Part shown: positions 8,398 through 15,876 of the stretch, piece after piece
How the letters are laid out: every line of letters starts with the position of its first letter
Numbering within the stretch: the first letter of the stretch is position 1
Source of the DNA: an uncultured bacterium
GTDB lineage: Bacteria > Actinomycetota > Coriobacteriia > Coriobacteriales > Atopobiaceae
Assembly: GCA_905214865.1 (NCBI GenBank)
Contig: CAJMNO010000017.1
Span: forward strand, 1 to 50,192
Length of the DNA stretch: 50,192 nucleotides
Direction of reading: 5' to 3'
Made by a program: the position numbers and the translations under genes
Notes under the pieces: model-generated
Database searches by the model: none
Seen by the model: the letters and a program-made list of their open reading frames with translations, nothing else
Told to the model about the DNA's origin: nothing

Positions 8398-9371
8398 GCC
8401 CGTGCCTCCCCGCATCGCTGCGACATCCAGTCGACGACGTCCGCCATGACCCTCTCGGCGTCTGCCTCCTGCAGTATCTCGTGCCGCATGCCCTCGTAGA
8501 CCGTGCAGGTGACGTCCCTCACACCGCTGCTGCGAGCGAGGTCGGCGGCGGCGCGCACCCCCTTGCCAAAGTCTCCCACCGGGTCACCCGCGCCACCTAT
8601 GTACAGGAGCGGGAGGCCGGATGGGATGCTGCGCGCGCACGCCGGGTCGCAGGCGTGCTCGGTCAGCTCGGTGAGCGTCGCATACCCGCCGGCGGAGAAC
8701 GGGAAGCCGCAGGCGGGGTCGGCGATGTAGTCGTCCACGTTCCCCTGGTCAAACGACAGCCAGTCAAAGTCGGTGCGTGCCCCGGGGATTGCCTTGGAGT
8801 AGGCGCCGTCTGCCATGGAGTGGAGCAGGGAGCTCTTGTGGTCGTCTCCCCTCGTGGCGCAGATCAGGCGCGCGACCCTGTTGCCCATGCGGGCCTTCGA
8901 GACGGCCACCGTCCCCGTTCCGCAGATCACCGCACCGGCAAGGCCGTCGCCGTGGCGCTGGACGTAGTTGAGCGTGACGAAGCTGCCCATGGAGTGGCCG
9001 AACACGAAGGGCGGGACCCCCGCACCCCAGCGGTACTCGGCCAGCCGGCGCATGCGGCCGACGTCCTCCACCAGGAAGCCCGCGCCTCCATGGGAGGGGA
9101 TGTCTCCCCAGCGGCTCTCGTCCGCGCTCGCCCCGTGGCCAATCTGGTCGTACCCGCAGACTGCGAACCCCGCCCGTGCCAGCGCCCGCGCAAGGCCCTC
9201 GTACCTCTCGATGTGCTCGCACATGCCGTGGACCAGCACGACGATGCCTCGCGGCTCGGACCCGCCAGCCACGGGCTCCCAGAGATACCCCCTCAGGGTC
9301 GTGGTGCCGTCGGACGAGGCGAGGCTCACGCGCTCCCCCGAGGCCACCTGCCAAGCACCCTCCGAAGACAT
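8394..9371 (-). CDS. Monoacylglycerol-lipase-like alpha/beta hydrolase
   Basis: The 325-residue product belongs to the serine aminopeptidase S33/Hydrolase_4 group that includes monoacylglycerol lipases and lysophospholipases. The oxyanion motif VLVHGMCEH, the nucleophile elbow GHSMG, the acid in GGAGDPVGD and the histidine in GMRHEI are all present in order. No signal peptide is visible, so it acts in the cytoplasm. Its stop overlaps the glpK start (ATGA), linking glyceride hydrolysis to glycerol phosphorylation. The ATG at 9371 is preceded by AGAGG/GGGGGG. A TATACT at 9452-9447 on the minus strand may be its -10 box, without a clear -35. Confidence 0.85.
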   Translation of the reverse strand: MSSEGAWQVASGERVSLASSDGTTTLRGYLWEPVAGGSEPRGIVVLVHGMCEHIERYEGLARALARAGFAVCGYDQIGHGASADESRWGDIPSHGGAGFLVEDVGRMRRLAEYRWGAGVPPFVFGHSMGSFVTLNYVQRHGDGLAGAVICGTGTVAVSKARMGNRVARLICATRGDDHKSSLLHSMADGAYSKAIPGARTDFDWLSFDQGNVDDYIADPACGFPFSAGGYATLTELTEHACDPACARSIPSGLPLLYIGGAGDPVGDFGKGVRAAADLARSSGVRDVTCTVYEGMRHEILQEADAERVMADVVDWMSQRCGEARA

Positions 9372-9652
9372 GCGCCCCCCGTTCCTCTCCACCCAACGTT
9401 TACGCAGGTCATTGTGGCAGGAAGCGCCACCCCCGCATGAGAGGGGAGTATAGGGGTGCCCCCGTGGTCGCTTGAGGTTTCCTCCGCGAGAAGTGATAAA
9501 ACGTCGGTGGAGACTCGCCTCCCCATCGCCGCGTCCCGTCCGCGGGGCACGGTGGCCCGCTTGGCGGAACCCCCCGACTCCCGCCTCCCGGATTGGGGAA
9601 GAACCATTCGCCGGGGACCACACTTGACCGCCGACTCAGATGGAGGGTGCAC
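9372..9652. other. Divergent intergenic region between the lipase and the Cys-rich gene
   Basis: This 280-base stretch separates two divergent transcription units. On the minus strand TATACT (9452-9447) could be a -10 for the lipase gene. On the plus strand TTGACC near 9624 is too close to the next ATG to act as a -35 for a transcript with a leader. GC-rich partial dyads are present, but nothing was assigned with confidence. Confidence 0.35.
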
Positions 9653-9943
9653 ATGAGCGGATACCACTGCAGCGACTGCATCTTCGCGAGTTTCACCCAG
9701 AACGAGCACACGGGGCTGTACCAGGGCGCCTGCGCGCGCGGCTACACCCTTGCGGACCCGCACGTGTCCAAGCGGCCCGACATGTTCTTCTGCGACCGCA
9801 AGGACGGCCTGGTTCCCGTCATCGACCCCTATGGCAAGGAGTACCTGAGGACCAAGAACGTGTGCGAGCGCTTCCAGCCCGACGAGCAGGACATCCCGCA
9901 GCGCAGGGGTCGCCGTGATCCGCTCTTTGGGCAGGGCAGGTAG
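9653..9943 (+). CDS. Small cysteine-containing hypothetical protein
   Basis: The product is a 96-residue hydrophilic protein with CSDC near the N-terminus and further cysteines in GACARGY, FFCDRKD and NVCERFQ, which could together bind a metal. No family is recognised. The start is fixed by GGAGGG 6 bases upstream of the ATG. The stop is 2 bases before the start of the macro-domain gene, so the two are one operon. The C-terminus is basic (RRGRRD). Confidence 0.7.
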   Translation: MSGYHCSDCIFASFTQNEHTGLYQGACARGYTLADPHVSKRPDMFFCDRKDGLVPVIDPYGKEYLRTKNVCERFQPDEQDIPQRRGRRDPLFGQGR

Positions 9944-9945
9944 CC

Positions 9946-10491
9946 ATGGTCCTCATGGTGCACGGCTCCGTCCTGGACCAGCGGGTCGACGCGATCGTGA
10001 ACGCGGCAAACTCCACCCTGCTGGGAGGGGGTGGCGTCGACGGCGCCATCCACCGCGCGGCGGGTCCGCGGCTCCTCGAGGAGTGCAGGGGGCTTGGCGG
10101 CTGCCCGACGGGGGAGGCCCGCGTGACCGGCGCGTACGACATCGCGGGCGTCAGGCACGTGGTCCACACCGTCGGCCCCGTGTATGACGCGCGCGATTCC
10201 GGAAGATGCGCGTCCCTTCTCGCCTCCTGCTACCGCCAGAGCTGCGAGGTGGCGCTGGGCGCGGGCGACCGGTCCATCGCGTTTCCCGCAATCTCGTGCG
10301 GGGTCTATGGGTATCCGCTAGAGGATGCCGTTGAGGTGTCGATCGGCGCTCTCCGCCCCTATGCGGAGAGGTTCGACCGCATCGTGCTTGCCATGTTCGG
10401 CCTGGGGGAGTACCAGCGGGCCACGCGGGTGGCGAGGGAGCTCGTTCCCTGTCGAGAGCTGCCCAACGGGTTGGAGATGGAGCTGAGCTGA
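9946..10491 (+). CDS. Macro-domain protein (ADP-ribose deacetylase/hydrolase type)
   Basis: The 181-residue single-domain protein has the macro-domain signatures DAIVNAANSTLLGGGGVDGAIH (adenine and ribose pocket), CPTGEARVTGAYDI and ISCGVYGYP (distal phosphate loop). Family members (YmdB, MacroD) remove acetate from O-acetyl-ADP-ribose or ADP-ribose from proteins. The Asn and Asp of the N-terminal motif that support catalysis in MacroD-type enzymes are present. It is transcribed with the small Cys-rich gene 2 bases upstream. A weak hairpin follows the stop. Confidence 0.9.
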   Translation: MVLMVHGSVLDQRVDAIVNAANSTLLGGGGVDGAIHRAAGPRLLEECRGLGGCPTGEARVTGAYDIAGVRHVVHTVGPVYDARDSGRCASLLASCYRQSCEVALGAGDRSIAFPAISCGVYGYPLEDAVEVSIGALRPYAERFDRIVLAMFGLGEYQRATRVARELVPCRELPNGLEMELS

Positions 10492-10495
10492 CCCA

Positions 10496-10512
10496 GGCGG
10501 TTTGGGACCGCC
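10496..10512 (+). terminator. Short hairpin after the macro-domain gene
   Basis: GGCGGT and ACCGCC form a 6-base-pair stem with a 5-base loop, 4 bases after the stop. There is no U-run after it, so termination is only suggested. Confidence 0.35.
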
Positions 10513-10972
10513 GTACGTTGAGCGGGGGAGGACGGCAGGTGGGCGCACCGTCATGCCAGTGGCACGTGGGGGAAGGCGCCTGCATGGGAGAGGAGTCATG
10601 CATCGCGTGGCACGCCCATCTGCCCTGTTCCCGCAATAACCTAGCAAGTAACTAGGAATTGAGGGAATTATGCACCTCATGGCGAGGCGTGTCAACGCGC
10701 TTCTCGGGGAAATGACGGGAGCGCGATTGTCTCGGTGGGGTGTTGGCTGCCAGCTCCCTCTGCCTGGGTATGACGCTTACACGCATTCATGTCGTGGCTT
10801 TCGAATGAACTTTTCGGTGTCATCAAACGCTAGCTTCATGCTTGCACTTATATATCATGAAAAGCTGTAAAAATACGATAAAAGATTTCTAGACTTATCT
10901 ATGGGGCTCAGATAGCATTGGTCATGCGCCAGCGGTGTCCGTGTGCGGGCGGCGCCTTCGGAGACGGAGGCA
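10513..10972. other. Gene-free stretch turning A/T-rich before a small peptide gene
   Basis: From about 10620 the composition shifts to A/T-rich, unlike the flanking chromosome. A short dyad CCTAG/CTAGG lies near 10641-10657. TTATATAT at about 10849, and TGTAAA and GATAAA at 10867-10884, could be promoter elements for the small gene at 10973, but spacing does not single one out. An open frame (10670-10870) has no ribosome site and no coding character. This may be the scar of a mobile element. Confidence 0.4.
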
Positions 10973-11101
10973 ATGCCTATGGATACAATCCTCGAAGTCC
11001 TGCAAGCCCTCGCGCTCGTCGCGAGCATCACCCAGTCCGCCCTCGGCATCGCCAGGGAGGTGAGGGAGATGGCAAGGGAGCATAAGCACGATAACGGATA
11101 G
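10973..11101 (+). CDS. Small hydrophobic/basic peptide (42 residues)
   Basis: The frame starts with ATG after GGAGG (spacing 3-4) and ends with TAG, followed 15 bases later by a strong hairpin. The peptide has an acidic start, a hydrophobic helix (about residues 5-26: ILEVLQALALVASITQSALG) and a charged tail REVREMAREHKHDNG. This layout is seen in membrane-active peptides, type I toxins and holin-like peptides of mobile elements, but no family is recognised. A similar peptide is encoded at 49875. It is too short for routine gene calling, so it is likely missed in automatic annotation. Confidence 0.6.
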   Translation: MPMDTILEVLQALALVASITQSALGIAREVREMAREHKHDNG

Positions 11102-11116
11102 CGCAAGGAGATGAAG

Positions 11117-11140
11117 AAAGCCCGGCGGCGACCGGGCTTT
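11117..11140 (+). terminator. Terminator of the 42-residue peptide gene
   Basis: AAAGCCCGG and CCGGGCTTT form a perfect 9-base-pair stem around a 6-base loop. The 3' arm ends in TTT, so it acts as a short intrinsic terminator; the A-run on the 5' arm makes it usable on the other strand too. Confidence 0.8.
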
Positions 11141-11294
11141 CGAATCGAAACACCCTGCGCCGCCCGCATCATCCTCTAACCCAGGACGGGCACCGCTGGT
11201 GCACTTACATCATACCCAAGAGGAAGGTCCTCAGTCCAGCCCACTCTTCCCAGCTCTCTGAAAGCCTGCGAGCTGCTCACGCGAATGGTAGGAA

Positions 11295-11328
11295 ATGGGG
11301 CGGCACCGCGCAGACGGTGCCGCCCCAT
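11295..11328 (-). terminator. Long perfect hairpin terminator after mscL
   Basis: A perfect 14-base-pair stem (ATGGGGCGGCACCG with CGGTGCCGCCCCAT) and 6-base loop sits 18 bases after the mscL stop. On the minus strand it is followed by a short T/C-rich TTTCC. It probably terminates the minus-strand unit from the M32 peptidase, dtd and mscL. Confidence 0.8.
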
Positions 11329-11345
11329 CGGGGCCTTGCGAAGCC

Positions 11346-11783
11346 CTACGCGACGTGTGCGCCGCCGGGAATCTCGCCCCCGCAGTGCGGGCAGCGGGTT
11401 GCCCCCTCCTTGACCTCCTCCAGGCAGTGAGGGCAGGTGGGGCTGGCCTTCTCCTCCTCGACCTTCTCCTTCTTGAGGAGGCGCTCCTCCGCCTCCTGGA
11501 ACTTGTTCATGGCCTTTACGATGCAGAACACGATGAGGGCGACGATGAGGAAGTTGATCACCGAGCTGATGAACTTGCCAAAGTCGATTGCAGTCCCCGG
11601 CACCACGAGGCCGGAGATGTCGGTCCCGCCGCCGGTGAGGAAGGTGATGAGGGGGTTGATGATGTTGTCGGTGAGCGAGGTGACGATGGCCGTGAAGGCG
11701 CCGCCGATGATGACGCCCACTGCCATGTCCATCACGTTGCCCCTGGCGATGAACTCCCTGAACTCACTCATGAACTTGCGCAT
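11346..11783 (-). CDS. mscL: Large-conductance mechanosensitive channel with C-terminal zinc ribbon
   Basis: The 145-residue protein has the usual MscL layout: an N-terminal amphipathic helix (MSEFREFIARGNVMDMAVGVIIGGAF), a first membrane helix to about residue 45, a periplasmic loop, a second membrane helix (~70-95) and a cytoplasmic charged helix (FQEAEERLLKKEK). In addition the last ~25 residues hold two CPHC pairs that would form a zinc ribbon, an extension absent from E. coli MscL. The ATG has AGGAG 5 bases upstream. It releases solutes on hypo-osmotic shock. dtd ends 60 bases upstream, so the genes may be co-transcribed. Confidence 0.93.
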   Translation of the reverse strand: MRKFMSEFREFIARGNVMDMAVGVIIGGAFTAIVTSLTDNIINPLITFLTGGGTDISGLVVPGTAIDFGKFISSVINFLIVALIVFCIVKAMNKFQEAEERLLKKEKVEEEKASPTCPHCLEEVKEGATRCPHCGGEIPGGAHVA

Positions 11784-11842
11784 GGGACTCCTCCCCTCGC
11801 CGCGGGCGGACGGGCCTCTCCCGTCGTCCCGCGTGCCGCTCG

Positions 11843-12304
11843 TCACGCCTTGTGGCGTGACAGCTCGTCCGTATCGATCATAAGGGTCACGGGGCCGTCG
11901 TTCACCAGCGAGACTGCCATCTCGGCGCCAAACACGCCCCTTCCCACGTGTGTCGCGTCCCGCTCCGCGAGGGAGCAGAAGTGCTCGTACAGCGGTTCCG
12001 CAACGTCCGGAGCCGCCGCGCCGGTGAAGCTGGGCCTCCTGCCGTGGCGGACGTCGGCGTACAGCGTGAACTGGCTCACCACAAGCACCTCGCCCCGCAC
12101 GTCGGCAAGCGAGAGGTTCATCCTCCCCTCGTCGTCGTCAAACGCCCTGAGGTCGCGGACCTTCTCCCATAGGCGCCGTGCGGTCTCCTGGGTGTCCCCT
12201 GGCCCGACGCCGAGAAGGACGAGCCAGCCCCTCCCGCAGCGCCCGACCACCTTGCCATCCACGGCGACCTCCGCGTGGGTCACCCGCTGAACCAGCGCCC
12301 TCAT
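11843..12304 (-). CDS. dtd: D-aminoacyl-tRNA deacylase
   Basis: The 153-residue enzyme removes D-amino acids from mischarged tRNA in the cytoplasm. The two family motifs are intact: SQFTLYAD (SQFTL) and the cross-subunit NDGPVT (NxGPxT), which exclude L-amino acids. The length is normal. Its ATG overlaps the TGA of the upstream M32 carboxypeptidase (ATGA), so translation is coupled. Both deal with peptide and amino-acid quality or turnover, though the pairing may be incidental. Confidence 0.95.
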   Translation of the reverse strand: MRALVQRVTHAEVAVDGKVVGRCGRGWLVLLGVGPGDTQETARRLWEKVRDLRAFDDDEGRMNLSLADVRGEVLVVSQFTLYADVRHGRRPSFTGAAAPDVAEPLYEHFCSLAERDATHVGRGVFGAEMAVSLVNDGPVTLMIDTDELSRHKA

Positions 12305-13935
12305 CGCAGGCCGTAGATGTCGGAGAACTTCTCGTCCAGGTACTCAACGTAGTACCGCGCGGAGAAGGGCTCGCCGCAGGCGTCCTGGATGATCTGCCCG
12401 CTGTCCTTGGCGCGTCCCCACTGCCACACGCGGTCGCGGAGCCACTCGCGGATGGGCGCCAGGTCACCGCTGCCCAGGACGGCATCCCAGTCCATGCCCT
12501 CCACGATCATCTGGTGCCTGAGCTGGGCGCCAAAGGCACCTCCCAGGGCATAGGTGGGGAAGTAGCCCAGCAGGCCGTCCGACCAGTGGCTGTCCTGGAG
12601 CGCGCCGTGGGTGTCGTCCTTGACCTCCACGCCCAGGTAGTCGTGGTACTTCTTCCTCCACAGGGTGGGAACGTCGGCCGCCTTGGCCTCGCCGGAGAAG
12701 AGCGCCTGCTCGATCTCGTAGCGAACGAGGATGTGGAGCGGGTAGGTGAGCTCGTCCGCCTCGGTGCGGATGGGCTGGCCCTCGGCCCGGTTGGTCGCCA
12801 GGTAGAACTGGTTGGGCGTGACCCTCCCCAGCTGGCCCCTGAAGTGCCGGGCCATGACCTCGAGTAGCCGGGGTGCGAAGGCGCGGTCGCGCCCGACGTA
12901 GTTCTCGAAGAAGCGGGACTGGCCCTCGTGCATGCCCATGGAGGTGCCGCCCTTGAGGGAGGTGTAGTTGAACGCGGGGTTCACGCCCGTCTCGTACAGG
13001 GCATGGCCGCCCTCGTGGAGCATGGTGTAGACGTTGCTCACCACGTCGTCGGGGTACACGTGCGCGGCGATGATCGCGTAGTTGGTGGTGAGGGCGTCGG
13101 AGTAGGGGTGCTCGGTGCTGGTGAGGAACATGACGTCGGGGTCCAGGCCCTCAAGGGCCATGAGGTCGCGCGCGAGCTCCCACTGGCGCCTCTCGTCGAA
13201 GTGTCCCTCGATGACCGAGTGGTCCGGCTGCCAGCCACGCTTGCGGATCTCGGCGTAGAGGGGGACCACCGCGCCCTTGACCTCGGCGAAGAAGTTGTCG
13301 TAGAAGGCCCGGTCGGTGCCCGGCTCAAACTCGTCGAGCCACACGTCGTAGGGGTCGCGCGAGGGGTCGCGCAGGGAGGCGATCTCCCTCATGGCGGCAA
13401 CGACCCGGTCAAGGTAGGGCTCGAACGAGGCCCAGTCGTTCTCGGCCTTGGCCTTGTGCCACACCTGGTCGGACTCGGCGAGGAGCCTGGTGAGGGCGGA
13501 CTGCTTCTGGGCCGGGACGCCGACGAGCCGGTCGCGGTCGCGGCGGAGCACCCTCACCTGCGCCCTCTGCGTGGGGCTCAGGAGCGAGGACTCCGACGCC
13601 AGCCGGTCGAGGAGCGCGCCCGTCCCCGCGGAGCACAGGAGCGCCTGGTCCTCCTCCTTCAGGATCGCCTGCGCCTCGCCGCGGTCAGCGGTCGCGCGGG
13701 CGGGATCGATCGAGGGGCCGTAGCAGTCGATCCCGATCTCGGCATAGCGGTGGGCGTAGAGGTGCCGCTCGAGCCCGTCCAGGCTGGCCAGGTCCTCCTT
13801 GGGGTTGCCTATCGCCGCGGGATTGGGGACGGAGGGCGCGCCCGGGACGCGTGCCGGTGCGGGCTCCCTCCTCGTCTCGGCGCCCTCCACCTCGTCGATG
13901 TCCTCGAAGTCATGCATGCTGCTGGGATCTGACAT
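12301..13935 (-). CDS. Carboxypeptidase Taq (M32) metallopeptidase
   Basis: The 544-residue cytoplasmic zinc carboxypeptidase has the HEGGH active site (HExxH), the downstream GMHEGQSRFFEN segment that gives the third ligand, and conserved NRAEGQPIRTEADELTYPLHI and SDGLLGYFPTYALG blocks. M32 enzymes trim C-terminal residues with broad specificity. The first ~45 residues are a hydrophilic, low-conservation extension. The ATG at 13935 is chosen for its GGAGGAGG site; the frame extends 21 codons further without support. It is first in a unit with dtd and mscL. Confidence 0.92.
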   Translation of the reverse strand: MSDPSSMHDFEDIDEVEGAETRREPAPARVPGAPSVPNPAAIGNPKEDLASLDGLERHLYAHRYAEIGIDCYGPSIDPARATADRGEAQAILKEEDQALLCSAGTGALLDRLASESSLLSPTQRAQVRVLRRDRDRLVGVPAQKQSALTRLLAESDQVWHKAKAENDWASFEPYLDRVVAAMREIASLRDPSRDPYDVWLDEFEPGTDRAFYDNFFAEVKGAVVPLYAEIRKRGWQPDHSVIEGHFDERRQWELARDLMALEGLDPDVMFLTSTEHPYSDALTTNYAIIAAHVYPDDVVSNVYTMLHEGGHALYETGVNPAFNYTSLKGGTSMGMHEGQSRFFENYVGRDRAFAPRLLEVMARHFRGQLGRVTPNQFYLATNRAEGQPIRTEADELTYPLHILVRYEIEQALFSGEAKAADVPTLWRKKYHDYLGVEVKDDTHGALQDSHWSDGLLGYFPTYALGGAFGAQLRHQMIVEGMDWDAVLGSGDLAPIREWLRDRVWQWGRAKDSGQIIQDACGEPFSARYYVEYLDEKFSDIYGLR

Positions 13936-14176
13936 GCCCGTCCTCCTCCGTCTCTCGCGGCCGTCCCGTCCGGGGATGGCGTCGCGTTTCGATTCCATGG
14001 CTTGAGTCTAGCGTGAGGAGGGGTCCCGCCGCGTCGCGTTCGGGCTTCTCCCCAGGCTCAGCGGCATTCACCTCCCACCGAGGCTCCTCTCAGCGATACC
14101 CTGTTCCTGATGGGCCCCAGCGGCCGCTACGGGCAGGCGATGCCCCCTCGGGGGCGGGCGAGAGGATGGAGAGCAC

Positions 14177-15145
14177 ATGGCAGACACCACCCAGAACGAA
14201 TGCGTCCTCGGGATCGACGTGGGAGGGACCTCGATCAAGGCGGGGCTCTTCACCACCGAGGGCAAGCTCGTGGACGTCACCAAGATCCCGACCGGGGCGC
14301 TGGTGGGCGAGGAGGCGTTCGCGAGGGTCACCGAGGGTCTCCACGGCCTGGTCACCAACTGCAGCCGCGGGGACGGCGACGTGGTGGCGGTGGGCCTCGA
14401 CGTCCCCGGCCCCGTGGACGACCAGGGGCGCGTCGGCATGCTCCCCAACATCCAGCTCGACCCCGAGGGCCTCATGGCGGCCCTGGCGGCGAAGTTCCCC
14501 GACAGCGCCCTGGCCTTTGTGAACGACGCGAACGCAGCCGCGCTGGGCGAGCTCTGGCAGGGGTCTGGTAAGGGCTTTGGCTCGTTTGTGATGGTCACGC
14601 TGGGCACGGGCGTGGGCGGCGGCGTCATCGTCAACGGCAGGCTCGTCTCGGGCGCCTTCGGTGCCGGAGGCGAGATCGGCCACATCACCGTCGAGCCCAA
14701 CGAGACGCTCTCGTGCGGATGCGGCCGCAAGGGCTGCCTCGAGCAGTACGCGTCCGCAAAGGGCCTCGTCCGCATGTACCGCGAGCAGTGCGCGCACCTG
14801 GGCCTCGAGGCCGCAAAGATCGAGCACGCGACCGACACCATCTCGGTGTTCGAGGCATACAAGGCGCAGGATCCCGCGGCCATCAGGGCGGTGGGGGACA
14901 TGTGCGACAAGCTCGGCCTCGCCCTCGCGCAGATCAGCTGCGTCATAGACCCCGCCGCCTACCTGATAGGCGGGGGCGTCGCGGGCGCCTTCGACCTCTT
15001 TGGCGAGTCGCTCTCCACGGCCTTCCGCTCTCACTGCCTCGCCACGTCGGCGGGCGCCAAGATCCTCCCGTGCTCCCTGGGGAACAAGGCGGGCATGTAC
15101 GGCGTGGCGTACGCGGCGCTCCAGCAGCGGCGCGCGAGGGCCTAG
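14177..15145 (+). CDS. ROK family glucokinase
   Basis: The 322-residue sugar kinase carries the ATP-binding GIDVGGTSIKAG, the catalytic NDANAAALGE region, GTGVGGG and the ROK zinc motif with its neighbours (EIGHITVE, then CGCGRKGCLEQYAS). These features and the length fit a glucokinase that makes glucose 6-phosphate in the cytoplasm. Some ROK kinases act on other hexoses or N-acetyl sugars, so glucose is an inference. No helix-turn-helix is present, so it is a kinase and not a ROK repressor. The ribosome site is GGAGAG. It precedes a fructose EIIA gene from which it is separated by a likely promoter. Confidence 0.9.
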   Translation: MADTTQNECVLGIDVGGTSIKAGLFTTEGKLVDVTKIPTGALVGEEAFARVTEGLHGLVTNCSRGDGDVVAVGLDVPGPVDDQGRVGMLPNIQLDPEGLMAALAAKFPDSALAFVNDANAAALGELWQGSGKGFGSFVMVTLGTGVGGGVIVNGRLVSGAFGAGGEIGHITVEPNETLSCGCGRKGCLEQYASAKGLVRMYREQCAHLGLEAAKIEHATDTISVFEAYKAQDPAAIRAVGDMCDKLGLALAQISCVIDPAAYLIGGGVAGAFDLFGESLSTAFRSHCLATSAGAKILPCSLGNKAGMYGVAYAALQQRRARA

Positions 15146-15231
15146 CCCGGCGGCTGCGCGGTGACGGCGCCGCCCGTGGTCGACGGGCCGCGGCCGTTGC
15201 CGTCCGCCGTCGCGGTCGGCATGTTCATCGG

Positions 15232-15240
15232 TGGTATCCT
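15232..15240 (+). promoter_or_regulatory. Extended -10 promoter of the EIIA gene
   Basis: TGGTATCCT (TGn plus TATCCT) lies 93 bases upstream of the EIIA start and is followed by GTCC. The same TGnTATCCT form is seen before pheST (19855). No good -35 is visible, which is common for extended -10 promoters. Confidence 0.5.
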
Positions 15241-15332
15241 GTCCTTGGCGTTCAAGGCCTGCCGGCACAGCAGGAGGAACGGCAGCAAGGTCGTCGCGTG
15301 GGCATGGTCCACCAACGAGAAGGAGAACTCAG

Positions 15333-15788
15333 ATGAGTGACTTTGTGCAGGCTTCCCATGTCTTTCTGAACAACCCCGCGAAGAACGTGGAGGAGGCCCT
15401 CGAGTTCCTGTCCGCCCAGGCCGTCAAGCTTGGCATCGCGGACGACGAGAAGGCCGTCCTGGACGCGTTCAAGGCGCGCGAGGCAGAGGGCACCACGGGA
15501 ATGATGGAGGGCTTCGCCATCCCGCACGCCAAGGCGGATGCCGTCAAGAAGGCCGCGGTCCTGGTCGTCAAGTTCGCGGGCGACGTCGAGTGGGAGTCCA
15601 TGGACAACAAGCCCATCAAGGTCGCCATCGCGCTCTGCGTCCCCGGCGGCGAGGCGGGCACCACGCACCTCAAGCTCCTCTCCAAGGTCGCCGTCATGCT
15701 GATGGACGAGTCCTTCCGCCAGGACGTCCTCGCGGCGGACGACCCCGAGGTCATCGCCAAGCGCATCAACGACGGGCTCGACGCCTAG
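15333..15788 (+). CDS. PTS fructose/mannitol-type EIIA protein
   Basis: The 151-residue cytoplasmic PTS_EIIA_2 domain protein takes phosphate from HPr on His65 in GFAIPHAKAD and passes it to an EIIB. The gene encodes only EIIA; no EIIB, EIIC, HPr or fused FPr-type domain is present in this window. The start is fixed by AAGGAG upstream. It converges with the 1-phosphofructokinase gene across a shared terminator, suggesting a link to fructose use, but the partner permease lies elsewhere. A regulatory role, as for EIIA-Ntr, is possible. Confidence 0.88.
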   Translation: MSDFVQASHVFLNNPAKNVEEALEFLSAQAVKLGIADDEKAVLDAFKAREAEGTTGMMEGFAIPHAKADAVKKAAVLVVKFAGDVEWESMDNKPIKVAIALCVPGGEAGTTHLKLLSKVAVMLMDESFRQDVLAADDPEVIAKRINDGLDA

Positions 15789-15812
15789 CGCTGCGGCTCC
15801 ACGGCATCAGAA

Positions 15813-15843
15813 GAGGGGGTCCCGACCAGGTCGGGACCCCCTC
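15813..15843. terminator. Bidirectional terminator between EIIA and 1-phosphofructokinase genes
   Basis: A perfect 13-base-pair stem (GAGGGGGTCCCGA with TCGGGACCCCCTC) and 5-base loop lies between two convergent stop codons (15788 and 15877). It can fold on both strands. U-tracts are weak. Confidence 0.8.
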
Positions 15844-15876
15844 GCTCGTACCGCACGGAATCGTCGGCGCCGGAGA

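Noticed and set aside
10670..10870. 66-residue open frame in the gene-free region
   Set aside because: No ribosome site, no coding character, no hydrophobic or domain pattern.
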